Shown here: piece after piece, positions 23,742 to 34,629 of the stretch | How positions within the stretch are numbered: the first letter of the stretch is position 1 | Layout of the letters: each line of letters begins with the position of its first letter | From: Gnetum montanum | Lineage: Eukaryota > Streptophyta > Gnetopsida > Gnetales > Gnetaceae | Reading direction: 5' to 3' | Length of the DNA stretch: 64,000 bases | Assembly (NCBI GenBank): GCA_015680685.1 | Contig: MNCI01023742.1 | Coordinates: 1,444,979-1,508,978, forward strand | Made by a program: the position numbers and the translations under genes | Notes under the pieces: generated by a model | The model's database searches: none | What the model was told of the DNA's origin: nothing | Seen by the model: the letters and a program-made list of their open reading frames with translations, nothing else

Positions 23742-26094
23742 TTGCAAATAAGTCACACACAATTCGCAACAATGTCTCTCTCACAAGATGATGTTAACGC
23801 AACAACTAGCAAGGTAATTCATTGGAGAACCAATGAAACATATGACAATGAAGAAGTTTGGAGTAATCAATCTTATGCAGGAGTCTCATATGTTCATGAA
23901 CACCCCAATGATACTCAAGGACTCTTATCATCCAACTTAGGCACCTTTAGTGAGGATGGGACATCCCATAGAACAAAGGGGTCCATAAGGCCTAGGACCT
24001 TCTCAATGGTTAACAAGAGTTTATCCGAGAATGATTGGGAGACTTACAAAATTCATGACGAGTCTTCCAATTCTTTCTCTTCCTTTGCCCCTTCAACAGT
24101 AAGCTGTGACATGAATGACCATTTCTCAAGGGGTCGATGGAGAAATAAAAATCAAACCCATGGGCAAAGTCAGGAATACCAACATGAACATAGGCACCAT
24201 TGTCCTAACTCACAAACCCATAACTTGCTAGCCACTAAGAGTCTAATGCATATACAAGAGGCTATTCAAATATCCTATAGGCATCATAAGAAAAGTCATC
24301 TACCCAAGATTGATTTAAACAACTTTCCCAAGTTTTCAAGAGACTATGATTTAGATTCGCAACACCATTTACAAGCCTTCTATGATGCCTGTGCATTAAA
24401 CAATATTAATAATGGGTGGCAAAGACTTAAGCTCTTCCCTATGACACTCGTCAACCAAGAAAAAGTATGGTATATGTCATTAAAATCAAAATCAATTCAC
24501 CATTGGCCAACCATGGTGGATCGCTTTAATGAAAGATATCAAACCTATGCAAGAGTGTCGACCTTGAGGAGACAAATCCAAGAGTGGAAAAAAGGGCAAC
24601 ATGAACCCTTGGACATGGCCTTAGAAAGATACTATTCATTGTTAAACAAATGCCTAGGCAATGGGTTCTCCAAGGAAAGACTAATATATCACATCATGAA
24701 TGGGCTCCATAATGAAACAAGGAAGACTCTAGGGATGTATGCCCTAGGTCAACTATATGAACTACAAACCCACCAATTCCAAGAGCTTATCAAGTGGGTA
24801 GCAAAAGAAGAAGGAGAAATAGCCAATTGGGAGAATGTTGAAGAATCTCAACAGGATTGAAATCTCAAAATAACACAGGTCCATGAAGAGGAGAAATGAA
24901 TTCACCTCACAGAGGTGGAATCATCTTTGCCAATACTACAATCACTAGAGGAAATTGAGGCAAAGATCAATAAGATGATGGAATGGGTACATGAAAAATG
25001 TGGAGAACATGCCAAAATTATTAGAGGTGGAACCACACACGATCACTCTAATTACTAGAATAAACAAGGGATGCCAAACTTAGAAATAGGAAAGAACACC
25101 ATTTGTCAATCAAAACAAAGTACTAAAGACAATAAGAATAGGGATTCAACTGCCAATCATACGTATCAATGTAATGTTAGCTTGTACAATCACCCCAAAG
25201 TTCAATGCCTAATCTTGTCACATTTACATGAGCATTGGGGAGGAATGCTACATCCATATTTTGTACAAAAGTATCGTGTCCAACTACAGTGGCAGAACCC
25301 CTGGTCGTGGGGGAGGCCACCGCCAAACAAACTACACCCTTCGTACCAACTAAAACCAAGCGCTTATTATGTTCAACATCCTATTTCTCCAACCAGATTG
25401 ACATCCTCTACTTCACCTCATCATTATCATTCTCCCGAGTACTATCAACCCATGTCCTCTCCCACAAGGTCACCACCTCATGTTCCTTACACTCCTCATT
25501 GCCCTCAATATTCTCATCCTTCACCTCCTTCTATCTTTCCACTAGTTGTGCCAGAAGATTTCGCACCAAAGTATCAACCCACAAATGACACTTGTTCTAG
25601 TACTATCGATAGCAGTGGAGGTCCTCCACAACATCAAAAGCATCCTTTCTTTAGGCATGATTGTAGAAAGAGATAACACAGTTCTGAATCCACTGCATCC
25701 ACCAACCTAGCACAAGCCCAACACTGTGATGCATCTTCCTCCTCAAACTCAATGCCTCCTATCACCTTATTTGGGCCACCAATCAACACTCCAACAACCA
25801 TGCGGCCCAATGAATATAACCATGTAGGGAGACATATCGATCCTTGCATACCATCTTACAGTCATGAGTGCCATAGTGGGTCAACTCCTTATCACATGAG
25901 CACATCTTATAATCTACCTCACTATGCCTACCTCAATCAAGTGTGTGAACCCCAATTTGGGTACATTCCTGCCACCACATCAAAAGATACCTAGTCATTT
26001 GGATATGATCAGACCCCAATGTTTCCAACATGCCTGGATCCAAATTTTTCATTTATTAATTCTAGCCATGTCCAAAGGTTTAGCGATGGGAAAT
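23742..26094 (+). pseudogene. Family-2 gag with long Pro/His/Tyr-rich tail
   Basis: The first ATG is at 23742; the MSLSQD start at 23772 is the closer match to the family-1 start context. The first 372 codons are open. They include the gag core (about 24290-24840) with QHHLQAFYDACALNN and RQIQEWKKGQHEPLD, clearly homologous to family-1 gag. After stops at 24858, 24894 and 25056 the same frame continues into a zinc knuckle (about 25167-25205) whose second Cys reads Ser. A Pro/His/Tyr-rich region (25310-25990) follows, where family 1 would enter protease. No protease follows. It probably encoded a capsid protein with an extended tail. Confidence 0.8.
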
Positions 26095-26117
26095 NNNNNN
26101 NNNNNNNNNNNNNNNNN
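26095..26117. other. Assembly gap, 23 N
   Basis: Unread bases at the end of the gag tail. The inverted fragment has an A/T-rich, low-complexity stretch at the corresponding place (14390-14570), the likely cause. Confidence 0.95.
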
Positions 26118-28060
26118 AATTAGTAAATGTTTTTCCTTTTCTTTGATTTTACAATTTTTTGTTTTCCAAGTTTTCACTTTTAAAATTTTTGTTTTATCTT
26201 TTTGAGGGTAATCTCATTGGTGAATAAAATACCCATGTCACTCGTCAATTGAGGTGTTGTTCTATGCTATCAAGTCTCAAAGGACTAATTATTTAGATAG
26301 TGAACCCCACACCATCCATCCACCCATTCTATTAATAAGAGGTTCTACTTTGGGTACGATGATATTCTTGTCATCATTAAAACTTAAAAATAACTTTGTA
26401 CTCATTATGCCCAGAGTGAAGAATGATGGACTAAGAAGGGAATGGCCAGGGTGTGACATCAGGGGGCCTTGTGGATTCTCTTTGGTGACATTTGTATGTG
26501 CTATCATGCAACTTGGTTGTACTAAGATCCTTGTAGATCTAACGAAAAATGGAAATAAGAGTTGTGATAAAGGTACTTAATAAGGAAACACAATTCTTTT
26601 CTGGAGGGTCCCACTAGAAATACATACACCCATGCCTGAAGGCTGGTGGCTTCTCTAGAACACTTTTAGAAAATACAAAGTGCCAAAGCGACTAGATGAA
26701 GAAAAAGAAAAGAAAGAAAAAAGGCCATAGAGAAAAAAAATAAAGAAAAATCAAGCAGCACATGCTGCAAAGAAATTCCAATTCACTCCTCCCTTGGACA
26801 AAATGCCAAGTGATGGTACACCTTACTATCATGGTGCTCTTATGATTGTCCATCATTAGATAAAACAATGCAATGTCACTAATCAGAGGCATGGACTTGG
26901 TCTTGATTTTGGAGTGAAAGGCTAATGATACATTAATCATGCCCCATACTTAAGATTCATTATGCCCAAGGTCAATTACCTCATGTTCCAATTTCGGTAG
27001 TCCCTTCTATGATTCATCTCATCCCATTGTACATGTATTTTTCACTTGTGTCTTGTGTGGCATAGAACTCATACCTCATTGCGATGGTATTTAATATGTG
27101 TGTGTTTTGTTGCACTAGTGTGGATTGCATTTAACCTTTTTAGTTCCTAAGGACATTTTAAGGTGTGGTTACATAAGGGCATGATAGCTAGGAACTTGCT
27201 TTGGGGAGGACCCACTTGCGTAACTTTTGTAACTTGCACTCATTGCACACCACCACATCATTTTATACCCTCTGATTACTACATTGCTAAAATTATCCTT
27301 TCCTTTATCATCATTTTAATTCAACCATTCTTGTGTACCACTACATGTCCTTTTTCCTCCTTCCATTCATGAACTTCATTGTAAAATTTCACTTCATTAC
27401 ACTTTTGGTGCCTTTAGGTCTCTTTGATGTTACCCTAAATCTTTTGAATTAACCTTAAATCCTTCATTTTTTGCCTTGAAAGTTTGAAAATTTATCAATT
27501 TTTCCAAGTACCCTATTTTAGAAGGGACGCGATATCCCATCTACAAAAACTATATATATGGACCCCCCCTACACATGTCAACATCATTTTTCACTATTGA
27601 TGCGAGGGAAGTTGTTGCAATTTTTTTCAATGAATTTTCAAGCTTACATACTTATCATTCAAACATTAATTTCTTGCTCATTAACTCTCTGATTCTCGTT
27701 CTGATCAAACTTGCTTAAACCTAGAGTGTTTAACTTAGTCATGGGGGAAGGGTACGCTCCAAGTTGCACATAGTTTTTTTGAAATTTGTCATTGCCTGAA
27801 GAATATCATAAGGGGTACGTGACCTTAAGAAATGCTAATAATGTTGCCAAATTAATTTTATTACTTCACCCAGAATAGGAAAATTATTTTTTTTGAAGTC
27901 ACCTAATCAAATTGGGCCCAATATCAAAACTTTTAGGAGAATTTTTGTGAAGATTTCTAACTCTAACTCACAATAGGCAAGAAATAAATATAGTAAAGGC
28001 AAGAATTAAGGTATAAATCAAATTTTCCAAATGACCTTATTAATAGTTAGTCCTATGTTT
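26118..28060. other. Noncoding region between family-2 gag and aORF
   Basis: Two kilobases with no supported frame. Parts resemble the family-1 3' noncoding region, most clearly CTTGCTTTGGGGAGGACCCA at 27197-27216 against 2679-2699. A purine motif TCATGGGGGAAG lies at 27739-27750. This suggests family 2 arose from a family-1-like element that lost pol but kept its 3' noncoding region. Confidence 0.6.
27531..27558 (+). promoter_or_regulatory. Putative internal promoter upstream of the aORF
   Basis: GATATC at 27531-27536 is followed by TATATATA at 27551-27558, about 500 bp before the aORF start. The same arrangement, with five GATATC-like motifs, stands at the corresponding place in the inverted fragment (13034-13123). 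It repeats the LTR design of GATATC array followed by TATA box, so a separate aORF transcript is plausible. Confidence 0.5.
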
Positions 28061-30930
28061 TTGCAAATGGCCCTAAAAAAGGACAACAAGGAGGACCCTC
28101 TCAAGGTGCATCCAAATGGCCAAGGAGAGGTAGAGGCCAAGCACCTCCCAAAGAACATGCAGAGTAGGAGGCATAATCATTTAGCATTCATCAAAAACCT
28201 CCTGTTACTACACAATTCTGGCATGCTAAAGGTGGAGAAGGCAGGGCACCTAAACAAGGACAACATCTCACGTTGTCTCCAGAATGTGTTCAAGCAATTC
28301 GTAAAAGGTCCATGTTAGCAGTTGTGATTGTGAAAAATTTTAGACCTTTTACTAAATTTTCCCCTGATTCTATCAAAGATCAACTTAAAGTGTCTCCATT
28401 GTGGCTTGTTCTCTCAGAAAGTGGTGATTGGTACTTGGGGGAGATGTACCAATTTTGGCATAATAAGGAAGAAGGCACCACCGCGGATATTGGTGGGATT
28501 TATATTTATTTCTCTACCAAAGCCATTTTGAAAGTTTTGAACCTTTCGAACACAAGGCCCAATGTTGCTCACCTATCCACTCGCTATGATGCTGATGTAC
28601 AAAATATATGGTTAAAAAGGACGTATGGTAAGGAGGATAAAACATATGGAGAGCTCACACTTACAGAGAGGATCTATTTTAAAATTGGCACATATCATAT
28701 TTTCCCAACAAAAGAACTTAACATAATTTCCACCTATGTAGCTAGAGGAAGTGCTATCTTGATGGGCAAGGTTGATGCCAACCTACCCCATCTATACCTC
28801 ATAGAAATTTTAAGGCGGTTTGAAGAACATAAGATAGGGAAGTTTGCATTACCCTTTTCCTACCTAATCAGGAAGTTTTGCTGATGTGGTGGAATTCTAG
28901 GGTACACCAATGACATCCCCAGAAAGGCTCGAAATGCCTCATTTGCCAAATTACTGAAGCCACCAGCACTAAGAAAAAATGCTAGTGAGACATTGGAGCC
29001 TAAGCAAGAACAAATGATTGGGCCCACTACACCTCAAACTGTAGGACCCAGCCAACTTCCGGACACAAGGCTTAGTCAACAATAGGAAGCGAGGCCCAGC
29101 ACACAACCCACAAGCCAGCAAGACCAACCGCCACCACCACTACAAGACTATTGATCATCGATGAGCCATTTCCAGGCCATTGCTGAAATAGTTAGTTGGG
29201 GAAGCCATGATGAAGTAAACTTCTTCAAGATCATTGCTGACACCGTACAGTCCACAATCTCAATTGATCATGCACGAGGCAAGGTTTCCATCCAAACAGG
29301 AAGAGGGGGATCACACTGGTCACAATAGATCTCTAGAAATGTTGCATCTTTTCAAGTGCAATTAGAAACTGGTGAAGGCACCATAGTAGTGGTTATGCAA
29401 CACCAAGATGCAACAAGAGTAGTAGAAGTGGTTGCAGACCACATCAAAGAATCGTTCAATGTCCCTATTGTGCCACTGGCAAATTTTACAAGAGCACGTG
29501 ATGCTCAAACCTTGGCCGATCCCTCAATGACTCCTACTGATCATGAGGATGTTTTGGATCGGTTACTCTAGACAGGACAAGTGATGACATCCTTATTTGA
29601 CATCCCTCAAGATGTCACAGCAACACAGTTAGACCTCATCTCTATAAAAGGGAAGTTGGTCATGGTAGAGGTTCAGGCCAAACATGCAGAGAAGGGGTTA
29701 AAAAGACTACAAGAAAATTTTTTCGTCCTGCAAGCTGCACAATGGGATACGTTCCAATTCATTCCTACAAACCAGCTAGAGTCCTTTCGAATAGAGTAGC
29801 TAAATAAGTTACTAGAAGAGAATAAAAGAGTGGCGAGGTAAAAAGAGAAGGCTGATTCGGATGCTTCGAAGGCACAAGCTCAAACGTATGCACATGCTAA
29901 AGCACTCAAAGCCTTAGAAGAAAAAAATAAATAGCTTTCCATCAAAAACCTTCGGTTGACTACAGTAGAAAAATAGAAGAATGTTCTCGAGGAAAATTTT
30001 CAGTAATTGGGAGAATAATTAATAAGGATCAACCAGGATATGAATCACTTGGCTAGAGAAAACAAAACCCTCTCAATGGAGGAGGTACGGGAAATTCATC
30101 AAAAGATGATGATTGAAATAAGCACATGGCAGAATGAGACCAAGTAACATGAAAAGCTCAAGGAGCATTTCAAAGATCAAGTGGGGATGTATAAGCAGGT
30201 TATTGAGAAAGAAATCTAGATGGCCAAAGCCCATATCAATACTCTTAGTGCTCCAAATGATGACTGGCAGGCCATATTGGATACTTATGCTTTCGCCCAC
30301 CAAGCAAAACTAAAGAGCCAAGACCTACAGATACAAGATCTCACTAAGTACATGAAGTTGGCAAACCTGTGGGATGCCAACTTGGCCATGTTGACAATAG
30401 GATGCTTGAGGATAGAATTAGAGAAATAGGTAGCAACCACCTACGCTAACTATGAAGCAGAATTTTCTGAACACAAGAAGACACTGTAAAGATTAGAGGT
30501 AGAAAATTCTGAATTAGAGGTGGTCAAGACTAGCTACCAAGGACAAAATGGTGTCGTGGTAGATTTGGCTCAACAGCTAACAAACTACCAAGAATGCAAA
30601 GACAAAGCCAGATGATGATTATCTGTAGCTTGGTACGTTAAGGCTAATCAAATGTTTCCACAACTATCATTCCCATGGGAGGTGTTGACTCCATCAAATA
30701 TCAAAACATTAGCATGGATGGCACAGGATCCCTGGACCGAAGAAGAAAAGCTTTAGGCCCTCCTAAAAAGACATCCACCTCCAAAACCTGGAGCACAAGA
30801 TAAGGGGAAAAGGCCCATGGAGGAACCACCGCCCCGAGGAACCATATGGGTTCTAACAATTTTATCTTTTGTAATTTTATGTTTGTGTTACAATTTTGTT
30901 TTTCTTAATTCCACACTACGACATGAGTAA
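28061..30930 (+). pseudogene. Family-2 accessory ORF: transposon-protein-like domain, coiled coil, C-terminal TM
   Basis: It starts at the ATG at 28061. A one-base deletion near 28066, judged against the inverted copy, moves the reading into the frame that then runs to TAA 30928-30930, about 950 codons. N-terminus: basic, Gly/Gln-rich. About 28310-28890: a domain with GGIYIYFSTKAILKVLNL, RIYFKIGTYHIFPT and LPFSYLIRKFC. Its spacing resembles the plant transposon-protein domain (Pfam Transposase_32) of Athila-type ORFs; this is recognition by eye. Then a Pro/Gln-rich linker (28930-29150) and a Lys/Glu-rich coiled coil (about 29640-30600). At the end is a hydrophobic stretch (WVLTILSFVILCLC, 30847-30888) able to span a membrane. 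About 15 stops make this copy nonfunctional; many look like CAA, CAG or TGG changed to a stop. An env-like role is possible but unproven. Confidence 0.65.
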
Positions 30931-31027
30931 TTCCTAGTTAGTTAATAATCCCATACATATCCATTGTGTAATCAATTAAACTCATTCTCATTTTGATTTT
31001 TTATCTTGAGGACAAGTTGTAATTCAG

Positions 31028-31038
31028 TTGTGGGGGTA
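31028..31038 (+). other. Polypurine tract of family 2
   Basis: GTTGTGGGGGTA immediately precedes the 3' LTR and is the expected primer for plus-strand synthesis. It is nearly identical to the family-1 tract (TCATGGGGGTA). Confidence 0.8.
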
Positions 31039-31892
31039 TGATGAATCATGGGTTGCTGGGCCCTGATATCAGGTATGCGATATCGTAGCCTGGATAATGA
31101 TATCGAATACACAATATCATGATTCCTGTGTAGGCCTATAAATATAGCATTCAGGTGCACAGGAAAGGGAGAAGTTGGTAAGTCTTAGGGTAGAGTCTTT
31201 TTGTCAGTTTTTAGTTAGTTTTTAGTTCTTTCTCCAGTGCATGCTCGCAATGTGATGTTTGTAATTGTACGAAACCTTTATTCAAGTGTGACGTACTTGG
31301 ACACACACACACAACCGACAATAAAGATCAAGATTACTCCATCATTGCAGCATTCACATAGTTTTAAATTGTTTAATTATTGATTATTATTTATTGTTTA
31401 TTAGTTAATATTTCTTTTATCGTCATTTACTATTTGTGTTGTTAAATGCAGAATGAGTACGTCTTAATCACGAACATTTAAGTGTAGCTACTTGGTAACC
31501 CAGTAGCGTATCTAGTAGTGCTTTGAGTAATGTGCGCTTGGTAATCTCAAAAGTAGTACACGAAGTCCAAGATGCATACGGATGATTAAGGACGAATGCT
31601 CATCACACTTAGGCTAGTTTAGATTTTGTTTCCTATTACTTATTAGCTTAAATCAAGATTATTTTTCATTGTCTCTAGGAGTAGCCTAGTGTTAGGAATC
31701 ACATCATACATCTCATGTTGGACTAAACCATACGTGACAAAGAAATTACTAGTCCAAGTGGGAAGACAGCGAACTGTGATCAACGTGTAACTATCTAGGT
31801 ACCACAACTAGTCCGTCTGTAGAGTTTCACTAGATCATGTGTACATGCTCATATTCATATGGTTGAGCATAGGGGTACCTCACTACTCATTA
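31039..31892 (+). repeat. LTR E, 3' LTR of family 2
   Basis: 854 bp from TGATGAATCATG to CTCATTA (the final CA is mutated to TA). TATAAATA is at 31137-31144. It lacks one GATATC unit present in LTR D but has a small GTTTTTAGTTA-type insertion downstream. High similarity to LTR D suggests a fairly recent insertion. Confidence 0.94.
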
Positions 31893-31897
31893 ATAAG
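31893..31897 (+). repeat. Target-site duplication ATAAG, right copy
   Basis: Matches 22780-22784 and confirms both element boundaries. Confidence 0.9.
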
Positions 31898-32790
31898 TAG
31901 TATATTTGGCTAAAAATCCATCAACAATATGGTTGTATATTTCTTTCTATTTGTTATTTTGCCCATAGAGAAACTACAATTTACAATATTATAGGATTGT
32001 CCATAGATTTTCTTTTTCAACATTTGGAAAAAGATATTGTAACATTTATAAAAAATGAGTGGTTTTCTTCTATCAAGCTTTCACGCTAGCTTGGTCTTTC
32101 TCTTTAAAATTTTTGTAAGCCATATCTTTCGAGTTTTCTACTTCTTACAATTTGAAACCATACTAATTTTGAATCCTTTGCACCTTTGCTTTATCAAATC
32201 TCAAGAACATTATTTAATCATGAGGATAGTATTATACCATAATGTTGGATCCCAAGTTTGTATGGATTTCTCTTTCATAACTGGCCATTATGCATCAAAA
32301 CAAGGAGGCTGTAGGGAAACAATTTTTTTTCACACTAATCTCGAGCTTCATGAAGAATTTTATTCTTTCTATCTCTTATTAGAACAACCAAAGTGGGCCT
32401 ACACCCCACACTTCCTTCATATCATTGTTGGAAACACCTTACCAAACCCTTTGAGAAGAGAAAAATTATTGGGTTGTGCTTGCCTCTATTTATTTTGCAT
32501 TTCTTGTCTCCTTTCTTAACTTGTAATAATAGGTGGTAGAGGGAGGAAAATGAACTTTGTTTAGGGTGTTAGGTGCTTTTGAAACAAAGGTTCATGAGAG
32601 GCTTCACATAACATAACAACCAAATCACGGTAAGGTTTTAATTGATGGAGTAATACTCTCTCACACTTTTTTAAATATGCAAAATAAGGTAGAAATTTGC
32701 CCATTAATGAACAATGGATTTAGAATTTGGCTTTGGTTTTTTCCCCTTCTATTCTTAGATTCAAAACTACCATGGTTTCATATTGTAAGG
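31898..32790. other. AT-rich region, possibly the upstream part of a decayed LINE
   Basis: A 154-codon open frame at 32055-32519 has no family motif that I recognise and a hydrophobic, low-complexity start. It lies just upstream of the endonuclease-like motif at 32800 and may be part of the same decayed element, or it may be chance. Confidence 0.3.
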
Positions 32791-33300
32791 GTTAGAAAAC
32801 TTAGGAATAGTTTTTCTTTGAGGAGATTTTAATGATAGACTTGGTCTTCGACAAACAAAAATTATTCAATGGAAACATGAAATTGGTGGCATAGACATTG
32901 CTTATAATAGTTGGTCTTGATATTCCTACAAATAGTAGTATTAATAAAAGGGGACAAAATTTCTTCAACTAGGCAAAGACTTTAGATCTTCTAATTTGTC
33001 GTTAACTCACCAAGTTTCTAGGATCTACATCCTTCACATTTATAGGACCTCAAGAAAACTTGTGTATTAACTTGCTTTTATCTTCTAGTAATCAAATCAA
33101 GTATGTTACAAAGTGAGCTAGAAGTAAAAGCTATTTATCAATTTGTTTCTTATACTAAAAGACTAGAAAAAAAGGAATAGAAGAGACAAAATAGCAATGA
33201 TGGCATTTCCAAGGGATACAATGTAGAAGTTGTAGGGTATCTCATTGGAGGAAATACAAAGTAATTCAAAGCATATTCATTTGTGAGCTAATTCTAATAA
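32791..33300 (+). pseudogene. Decayed LINE-like endonuclease remnant
   Basis: One frame reads GIVFL-stop-GDFNDRLG (about 32805-32846). The core GDFN is the signature of AP-type endonuclease domains in plant LINEs, and the stop is where Trp (TGG) usually stands. About 95 bp downstream, in a shifted frame, NKRGQNFF and LDLLI then FTFIG follow, with the spacing of the same family's N-x-RG block. Stops and shifts are frequent. No reverse transcriptase was recognised, so the element is old and incomplete. Confidence 0.4.
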
Positions 33301-33854
33301 AGTTGTGGTCAAATGTAAAAGATAAGAAAAAAATTTATTTGGAATGCATAAGAGATATTCGGTTAAACTCATAAATTCACCATCTATTAGGTGTCTTTAT
33401 ACATTATCTTAAAATAAAAAGTGGAAGATGATACAACTTCCTAGAGAAGAACTCACATGTAGGCTATGTGGTTCAAGAGATGCTATGTGGTTCAAGAGAT
33501 ATTGAGGGTGAGAAATACTTTTTTCTTAGTTATTGTCAAATTGAACATTTGAAACAAAAATATAATACTACAGCAAATATGCATATAACTTTTTTTTTTT
33601 GTTAAGTCAGATGTTGTGAGTCACTTTGTTAAGTCCGTATTTAATTTCATAATAAAAATATGATATTTAAGATAATAAAACCTGAGTTTCAATTTCATAT
33701 TTGACCCGCCTTTGCAACTAACGGCTCAATCACGTATCTAGTATCTAATTCAACTATGACATCTCTATGCTGCTATCTGTCTTTTGCGAGTGAATCCACG
33801 AGTAGGATAGAAATACATGTAAACGTGCATGGACTTTTTGGCCCAAAATGAAAT

Positions 33855-34329
33855 TTTGATTCAGTCAAAGTGGCATGCTAGGTAGACGGGATTTTCGCCG
33901 TTGCCTCCGTTCATGACGTGTCGAAATCGTAGGATGGAATTTGAGAGGAACTGCAACAAGAATATTCTAGAATTGCATTTGCATTCGCTGTTGGACTGTG
34001 GAGGCATAGCCTTGACCAAACACTGACTCATTTTTCTTCATGTGTCCATGTTGCAGAGTGTGAGAGCAAATGGATAACGTTTCAGAAACCGAGTCCTTCT
34101 ATTGTTCCGCGTGACATTGGATTTTCAGTTCCGTTCCGTTCAAGTCAATTCAAACTACAACCGTCCCCACGATGACAGTTTCTGCGTTGCTTCCACCCCA
34201 TACTTGTATGAGCTTTAAATTGCCTATCAAACCTCGTCTCTGGCTGCAGAATTCACCAGTCATCTGAATTGGTTTTTGAGTTTCGTGGCTATTTTACCCT
34301 TCGGTAGTGTGCAATCATATCATCAAGCA
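33855..34329 (+). promoter_or_regulatory. Upstream region of the peptide gene with W-box motifs
   Basis: Three W-box cores (TTGACC or TTGACT) lie at 33863-33868 (minus), 34012-34017 (plus) and 34143-34148 (minus), within 470 bp of the start codon. An ACGT core (TGACGTGTC) lies near 33914-33922. Blocks around 33855 and 34012 recur upstream of the truncated duplicate, so they are conserved beyond chance. W-boxes are bound by WRKY factors, which suggests stress or defence control. No convincing TATA box could be fixed. Confidence 0.5.
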
Positions 34330-34629
34330 ATGGCGGTTCTGGCTCCAAGAATGCAGATTCTTTCAGTGGTGATAATGTTGATGGTAGTGGTTTCGGTTTC
34401 GGTTCCAGTGGCAGATGCAAGAAATCTGAGGCAGAGGCAACATCATAAGGGCAAATTATTGCATCAGAATCATGTACATAATGGATTGCAGACTGCTCAT
34501 GTAGGCAAAATGTCCAAAATTGGAGCATTAGTAGCAGCTCTCATAAACTCAAAGTTGCCGTCTGGTCCAAGTCCTGGTGTGGGTAATTCTGTGCCTGTTT
34601 CTGCAGCCACCCAAAACATCCACAACTGA
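34330..34629 (+). CDS. Small secreted signalling-peptide precursor (CEP/PIP-like)
   Basis: A 99-residue protein. The ATG at 34330 is preferred over the in-frame ATG at 34276 because it has a good context (AGCAATGGCG) and puts the hydrophobic segment at the N-terminus. Residues 8-31 (from MQILSVVIML to VPVADA) form a signal peptide, with cleavage probable after DA. A His/Gln/Lys-rich variable region follows. Near the end, SGPSPGVGN resembles the conserved SPGVGH core of CEP peptides and the SGPSxxGxGH core of PIP peptides, followed by a short tail. Such precursors are exported and trimmed to hydroxyproline-bearing peptide hormones sensed by leucine-rich-repeat receptor kinases. The usual final His is Asn here, but the broken duplicate has His. 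It is the only intact host gene found; a single exon with no frame damage. Confidence 0.72.
   Translation: MAVLAPRMQILSVVIMLMVVVSVSVPVADARNLRQRQHHKGKLLHQNHVHNGLQTAHVGKMSKIGALVAALINSKLPSGPSPGVGNSVPVSAATQNIHN

Larger units (their letters stand above)
22785..31892 (+). mobile_element. Family-2 non-autonomous LTR retrotransposon, 9.1 kb
   Basis: Two near-identical LTRs (855 and 854 bp), a primer site and a 3' purine tract flank a gag, a long noncoding stretch and a second long frame (aORF). The five-base duplications match. No protease Asp-Ser-Gly, FMDDF, RNase H or integrase motif is present in any frame, so it cannot supply its own enzymes. LTR ends, primer site, GATATC arrays and gag resemble family 1, the likely helper. 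By structure it belongs with gag-only non-autonomous elements (the TR-GAG or LARD type), here carrying an extra gene. Confidence 0.88.

Noticed and set aside
27163-27372. Open frame in the family-2 noncoding region
   Set aside because: No counterpart frame in the inverted copy; probably chance.
32055-32519. 154-codon frame as a host gene
   Set aside because: No recognisable domain, low-complexity hydrophobic start, next to a decayed LINE-like motif. Kept only as a note.
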